A stretch of DNA of 64,000 nucleotides from Monocercomonoides exilis (lineage: Eukaryota > Preaxostyla > Oxymonadida > Polymastigidae), in NCBI GenBank assembly GCA_001643675.2, contig LSRY02000011.1, positions 62,001 through 126,000 of the forward strand, read 5' to 3'. This document shows positions 61,501 through 64,000 of the stretch, piece by piece. Made by a program: the position numbers and the translations under genes. The notes below the pieces were generated by a model. The model saw nothing but the letters and a program-made list of their open reading frames with translations, searched no databases and was not told the DNA's origin. Positions within the stretch are counted from its first letter, which is position 1, and each line of letters begins with the position of its first letter.

Positions 61501-63570
61501 AAGAGGAAAGGGAAAGGGAAAGGGAAAGGGAAAGGGAAAGGGAGAGGAAGAGAGGAAAGAAGGTGTTTGCATCTGAAGATAAGGCTGAAATGAAAGAGGC
61601 GAAATGGCATTGGGGAAGTGCTGCTGATGAGGTGTTGGATTTGACAGAAAAGAGGAATTTGAGGAAGGAGAAGAGAATGAAATGGAAGAAGAAGAAGAAG
61701 AAGAAGAAGAAGAAGATGATGATGATGATGAAGATGAAGATGAAGTGTGTAGAGGAGATGAATAAGGAATGAAATGTGAATGTGAATGTGAATGAAAAGG
61801 TGAATGCAAAGGTGAATGTGTTTGTGTTTGTGTGTCATTTGCTGTTCTGTGAGGTGTCATCATCGACAGCTGAGCAATCAGCATCTGCTGCTGTTTCTGT
61901 TGCATCTGCCAATTCCATTCAGACTGCTGGCTTTGGAGTGACACACGTATCAGTTCTGAGGCCATCGCTGACATCTGCTGCTGCAACAGAAGATTCTCTT
62001 TTTGTGTCTGCTGCATTTGTTGAATCTGTTGTATTTGCTGTATTTGTTGTATTTGTTGGTATTGTTGCATCTGCTGCTGTATTTGCTGTTGCAACAGCAT
62101 CTGCGCCATTCTTTCTTCTTCTTCTTCCTCTTTCGCTCTCTCTTGCAGCATCAGACATTCCCACGCCTGCTGGTCCATTTCTGCCGGCACAGCTAAATTT
62201 GATTGCGGGTCAACTTCATTTGTTTTGCTAACCTTTTGTTTTTTGATCAAATTCTTCTTCTTCTTCTTGTTTTTCTCATCGTGCTTAGTGGAAAGAGAAG
62301 GAGTTAAAGAAGAAGAAGAGTGAAGAGCATTAGATGTCTTGTTATCTTCTTTTTCCTCTTTGTTTTGCTGTTGTTTTTGAAGCTCATTCAGAATATGCTG
62401 ATCGCTCAAATGGAGCTTCATCAGTTTGTTGATCTGCTCCGTCTCTTTGAATGAGGACGATATCTGAGAGGATGTTTCACTGGAAAGCGTGGCCTCTGAA
62501 GAGGAAGAAGAAGAAGAAAATGAAGAGCTTGAAGAAGAAGAAGAAGAGGAGGAGGAGGAAGAAGAAGAAGAAATAGAAGTCTGAGAATCTTCTGACAAAT
62601 CATGTGATTCAGACATTTCCCTCCTCTTTTCTTCTTCTTCTTTTTCGTTTTCTCCTTTTTCTTTTGAAAGAAATGGTGTTGACAATTCAGAAGCATCATT
62701 CAAAAAGGGAGCATCTTTGTGCATTTTGTTGCTGTTTGTTTTGGGTTCTTTTCTGAATTTTTCCATTTTTCCATTTTTTCTTGTTGAAGATTCCTTTCCT
62801 GATGAGTGCTCAGACGGCGAAAAAGAACTGGAAGCGGTTGTTTGATGCAAAGAAATAGTATTATTCTTTCTATCCCATAGATTGCTCTGCTCTTTTAGAT
62901 GAGTATTAGCTTTGATAATGTTAATAGCCTTATTCTGTGGTGGAGTTGAAAGCGATGAAAGGAGCGACAATGAAGATAAAGTCGATAAAGAAGATGACGG
63001 AGAGGACTTATTATGATAAGATTGTTGAGGAAATGAAGACGATGTTACGGAAGACGACGATGTAGAAGGTATTGAACTGATATTGGAGTTTGAACCAGAA
63101 GATGAAGAGAAAGAAATCGGAGAAAGATACGATAAAGATGAATCTGTTGTTGGAGATGATATAGATAAAATTTGCGATGCATCCTCAAAATCCGATTTTT
63201 GAGAATGCATATTAAATTGATTTTGGGGAGTTGAAGAAATTGATTGCGTCAAGGAAATTGAAGGAGAAACCAAAGGAGATGAAATTGGATGCAAAGGTGG
63301 CTTTTCAGCTGAGCCAGGAACCTTAATATCTTTATTATTAGTTGGAGTACTAAGAAATACAGATGGGGAAGGAAAAAACGATGAGGGATATTGCCTCGCT
63401 GGAGTTTCAGAATCAAAGTCTGTAAAAGTTGAACTTTCATCTTCAATGACCGTTTGAGGGATTGAATCTCCAACAATCGGTGAAAATTGAGGAGACGGAA
63501 ACTCGCGAACGGATTTTATTACTCCATTTCTAGGAGGAGTTTTAAAGTTCTCCACTAAAATAAACAACAT
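58561..63570 (-). CDS. Very long Ser/Gln/Glu-rich low-complexity protein, unknown
   Basis: One continuous minus-strand exon of about 1665 codons ends at TAG (..LTIAPPF). It probably begins at a splice acceptor near 63556 (TTTTAG before VENFKTPPRNG), so the start codon lies in an unseen upstream exon. The frame at 63570 begins inside the likely intron. The N-terminal ~120 residues are the least repetitive and full of Ser/Thr-Pro sites (KTPPR, FPSPQFSP, ETPAR), suggesting proline-directed phosphorylation (inference). The rest is Ser tracts up to ~30 long, a Gln-Ile-Gln coiled segment (around 62000-62110), His runs, Pro-Phe repeats and Lys/Glu blocks. No catalytic domain is seen. A regulatory or scaffolding role is only a guess. 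Confidence 0.75.
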   Translation of the reverse strand: MLFILVENFKTPPRNGVIKSVREFPSPQFSPIVGDSIPQTVIEDESSTFTDFDSETPARQYPSSFFPSPSVFLSTPTNNKDIKVPGSAEKPPLHPISSPLVSPSISLTQSISSTPQNQFNMHSQKSDFEDASQILSISSPTTDSSLSYLSPISFSSSSGSNSNISSIPSTSSSSVTSSSFPQQSYHNKSSPSSSLSTLSSLSLLSSLSTPPQNKAINIIKANTHLKEQSNLWDRKNNTISLHQTTASSSFSPSEHSSGKESSTRKNGKMEKFRKEPKTNSNKMHKDAPFLNDASELSTPFLSKEKGENEKEEEEKRREMSESHDLSEDSQTSISSSSSSSSSSSSSSSSSFSSSSSSSEATLSSETSSQISSSFKETEQINKLMKLHLSDQHILNELQKQQQNKEEKEDNKTSNALHSSSSLTPSLSTKHDEKNKKKKKNLIKKQKVSKTNEVDPQSNLAVPAEMDQQAWECLMLQERAKEEEEEERMAQMLLQQQIQQQMQQYQQIQQIQQIQQIQQMQQTQKENLLLQQQMSAMASELIRVSLQSQQSEWNWQMQQKQQQMLIAQLSMMTPHRTANDTQTQTHSPLHSPFHSHSHSHFIPYSSPLHTSSSSSSSSSSSSSSSSSSSSISFSSPSSNSSFLSNPTPHQQHFPNAISPLSFQPYLQMQTPSFLSSSPFPFPFPFPFPFPLPLSSPSNSPFQSSQPYFNQFLSPNPFLSPSSQFIPQIQQKSSSSSCPKEMLQSNGTQEERNENKKRDKKTKVAKNVKNMKDNSKNAPSSSSSSSEISPLFSSSPSIKKKKKRKKRKKEYESDEEANFDGTASKGTIRTSSSASVSASSSSSSLNTLISEKTIEEEEEEEENENEKGGGEEEVEEEKEIKENEAEKELVSVDESKQERRISTANKKSTSSSQTPLNPLVISNSFPSSPFYVTSTPSYFPSSLSVENPSFHSTPSNNTTNERDTNLHSKQISDSISSSSSSSSLSSSSSSSHPSASSSSSSSSSSLNAPLSTSVVSAHRTKTPPLHIQFSFDTQNKQNIPFCSESLSSIIAAPALFTNVTLPSSSSSSSSSSSSSSSSTPSHPSYTLTPSNPMPSSLSLSPVINTTPDHVIVSTPHSAQNATSSSSSSSASSSSSTSSSSSSSSQTDLDSTRCHSLRTEEEDLPQISSQSEEMPNERSRQHNKKLNEPCSHKREHQKQTKGRIGYLLKHHHHHLHHHHHHLPSPKQDDDLSSDSSIVSQQEKRKFRHFSEHSRRSMHSERNLTCSHVKSSSVSKTRSSKHNNKNLLSHSVDDSFVASSSSSSSSSSSSSSSSSSSSSSSSSSSSSLPPSKKRLSRKLHRIEELLLSVKRNLSANPSNSTVHKPFCVQMSNVKHRPFNRVKKENHSKHMENEDDMQKRKGSRRRGRERKEESWKKKNKMNDDDDDDESDWDEEEDRSINRNEKKKEKKEKKEKKEKKEERKRRASIELQKHNSDEEKDKKEKGKEKEKEADQQMNSSSSSVNDNLKFRLEKPNVVSSPSSEHSICSQAPSDTSFSYSVPVKSNLNGVKKKTLPDANLLLSSSSITAAISSLSSSSSSSSSSSSSSSSSKHHSKHNHKRHSAASSKAPYSSSSHNYLRQSDTLHSFLSPVPPLPLRYLPSVWNKNSDESDCEQRSDSSINQLSSSSLTIAPPF
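59590..59690. repeat. (GAA)n microsatellite encoding poly-Ser
   Basis: About 30 GAA/AGA units on plus, read on minus as TCT/TCC-type codons giving a long Ser run in the 58561-63570 gene. Confidence 0.95.
61499..61550. repeat. GGGAAA hexanucleotide repeat encoding Pro-Phe
   Basis: About eight copies of GGGAAA/GGAAAG on plus encode alternating Pro-Phe on minus in the Ser-rich gene. Confidence 0.9.
62005..62090. repeat. Trinucleotide repeat encoding Gln-Gln-Ile
   Basis: TTGTATTTGTTG-type units, read on minus, encode repeated QQI and QQ in the Ser-rich gene, predicted helical or coiled. Confidence 0.85.
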
Positions 63571-63820
63571 TAAAAATTTAGTTAAAGTAATTCATATTCA
63601 ATTTTCATCAATATAAAAAAAGTATAATGAAACATCAAAATTATATAATGCAGTAAAGAATGCGCAGAAAAAAACAATGAATTATTTAAGGAGTTAAAAT
63701 GAAAACAAACTTCGAATTTTTATTTGATTTTATGTAAGTAAGGGTTAGATCCAAATTATAATAATTAGTGATGACGATCGAACCCTAAGATCATATTTTA
63801 TTTGAAGTTGCTCACGTCTA
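63571..63820. promoter_or_regulatory. Divergent intergenic region
   Basis: About 250 AT-rich bases separate the minus-strand Ser-rich gene from the plus-strand threonine dehydratase-like gene. They must contain both promoters and perhaps the hidden first exon of the former. No conserved motif is seen. Confidence 0.45.
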
Positions 63821-64000
63821 ATGGCAACCGAACAAAGACAAATTACTATTAATGATATTAAAAGAGCTGCACAAACACTTGCACCTATACTTGAACGAAC
63901 GCCTGTTATTAAGTCACATCTTCTGTCAACGGAAACACAAGAAGTGTTTTTGAAGATGGAAAACCTTCAGAGGACAGGATCATTTAAAGTCCGTGGTGCT
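63821..64000 (+). CDS. Threonine dehydratase / serine racemase-like PLP enzyme, 5' part
   Basis: The frame opens at ATG 63821 and stays open to the window end (60 codons). It has ITINDIKRAAQTLAPILERT, then PVIKS and ..VFLKMENLQRTGSFKVRGA. The last motif, with Lys56 as the pyridoxal-phosphate Schiff-base lysine, is the hallmark of the fold-type II threonine ammonia-lyase and serine racemase family. The enzyme deaminates Thr or Ser to the 2-oxo acid or racemises Ser; the family members cannot be separated from this part. The length so far matches the family's N-terminal region without a leader peptide, so a cytosolic enzyme is likely. Confidence 0.9.
   Translation, partial: MATEQRQITINDIKRAAQTLAPILERTPVIKSHLLSTETQEVFLKMENLQRTGSFKVRGA

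Noticed and set aside
1-64000. tRNA genes, 5S rRNA, CRISPR arrays, bacterial operons
   Set aside because: I looked for B-box GGTTCGAATCC-like motifs, 5S cores and regularly spaced repeats and found none that hold. The GGTTCGAAT at 1769 lies inside 18S.

Overview
This window is nuclear DNA of a flagellate protist, very probably an oxymonad (Preaxostyla) close to Monocercomonoides. Three things point there. First, the genes have many short GT-AG introns of about 40-150 bases and proteins swollen by Ser, Glu/Lys and Gln tracts. Second, three decayed families match lineage-specific multigene families that I recall from Monocercomonoides: a charged helical family ending in a ..ISNYFVN.. tail, a large receptor-like beta-helix family, and a family carrying a ..SIYDLFDP.. 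motif. Third, the rDNA has a greatly expanded 18S gene. The genes use standard stop codons.

Layout. Bases 1-13146 are rDNA on the minus strand: the 5' end of a 28S gene (1-737, running off the window), ITS2, 5.8S, ITS1, an approximately 3.0-kb 18S gene, an approximately 7.9-kb intergenic spacer with internal inverted and direct repeats, and then only the last ~1 kb of the preceding 28S gene. This looks like the edge of a tandem rDNA array joined to ordinary chromosomal DNA. Bases 13147-22000 are a graveyard of small TIR elements and decayed family copies. Bases 21907-28066 hold an ABCC-type ABC transporter. Bases 28581-33716 hold a fold-back element and a decayed receptor-like gene bracketed by inverted repeats.

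The best-preserved gene block is 34329-48882. In it, pyruvate decarboxylase, an SLC35F6-like transporter and a C9orf72-like DENN protein lie head to tail on the plus strand. I could resolve the exons of the first and third fully; the transporter's first exon is not fixed. Bases 48883-54843 are small MITE-like elements plus a 4-kb pogo/Tigger-type DNA transposon. The last part has a tiny glycogen-binding (CBM48) protein on plus, then three minus-strand genes (a COPI-associated/TVP15-like membrane protein, a five-span membrane protein of unknown function, and a 1.67-kresidue Ser/Gln-rich protein). A divergent threonine dehydratase/serine racemase-like gene is cut by the window end.

Functionally the intact genes are a metabolic and membrane-traffic mix: pyruvate to acetaldehyde, amino-acid deamination or racemisation, glycogen binding, organic-anion export, nucleotide-sugar-like transport and endomembrane regulation. 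I see no operon-like logic. The region from about 13 to 34 kb is dominated by transposon remains and pseudogenes, as expected next to an rDNA array.
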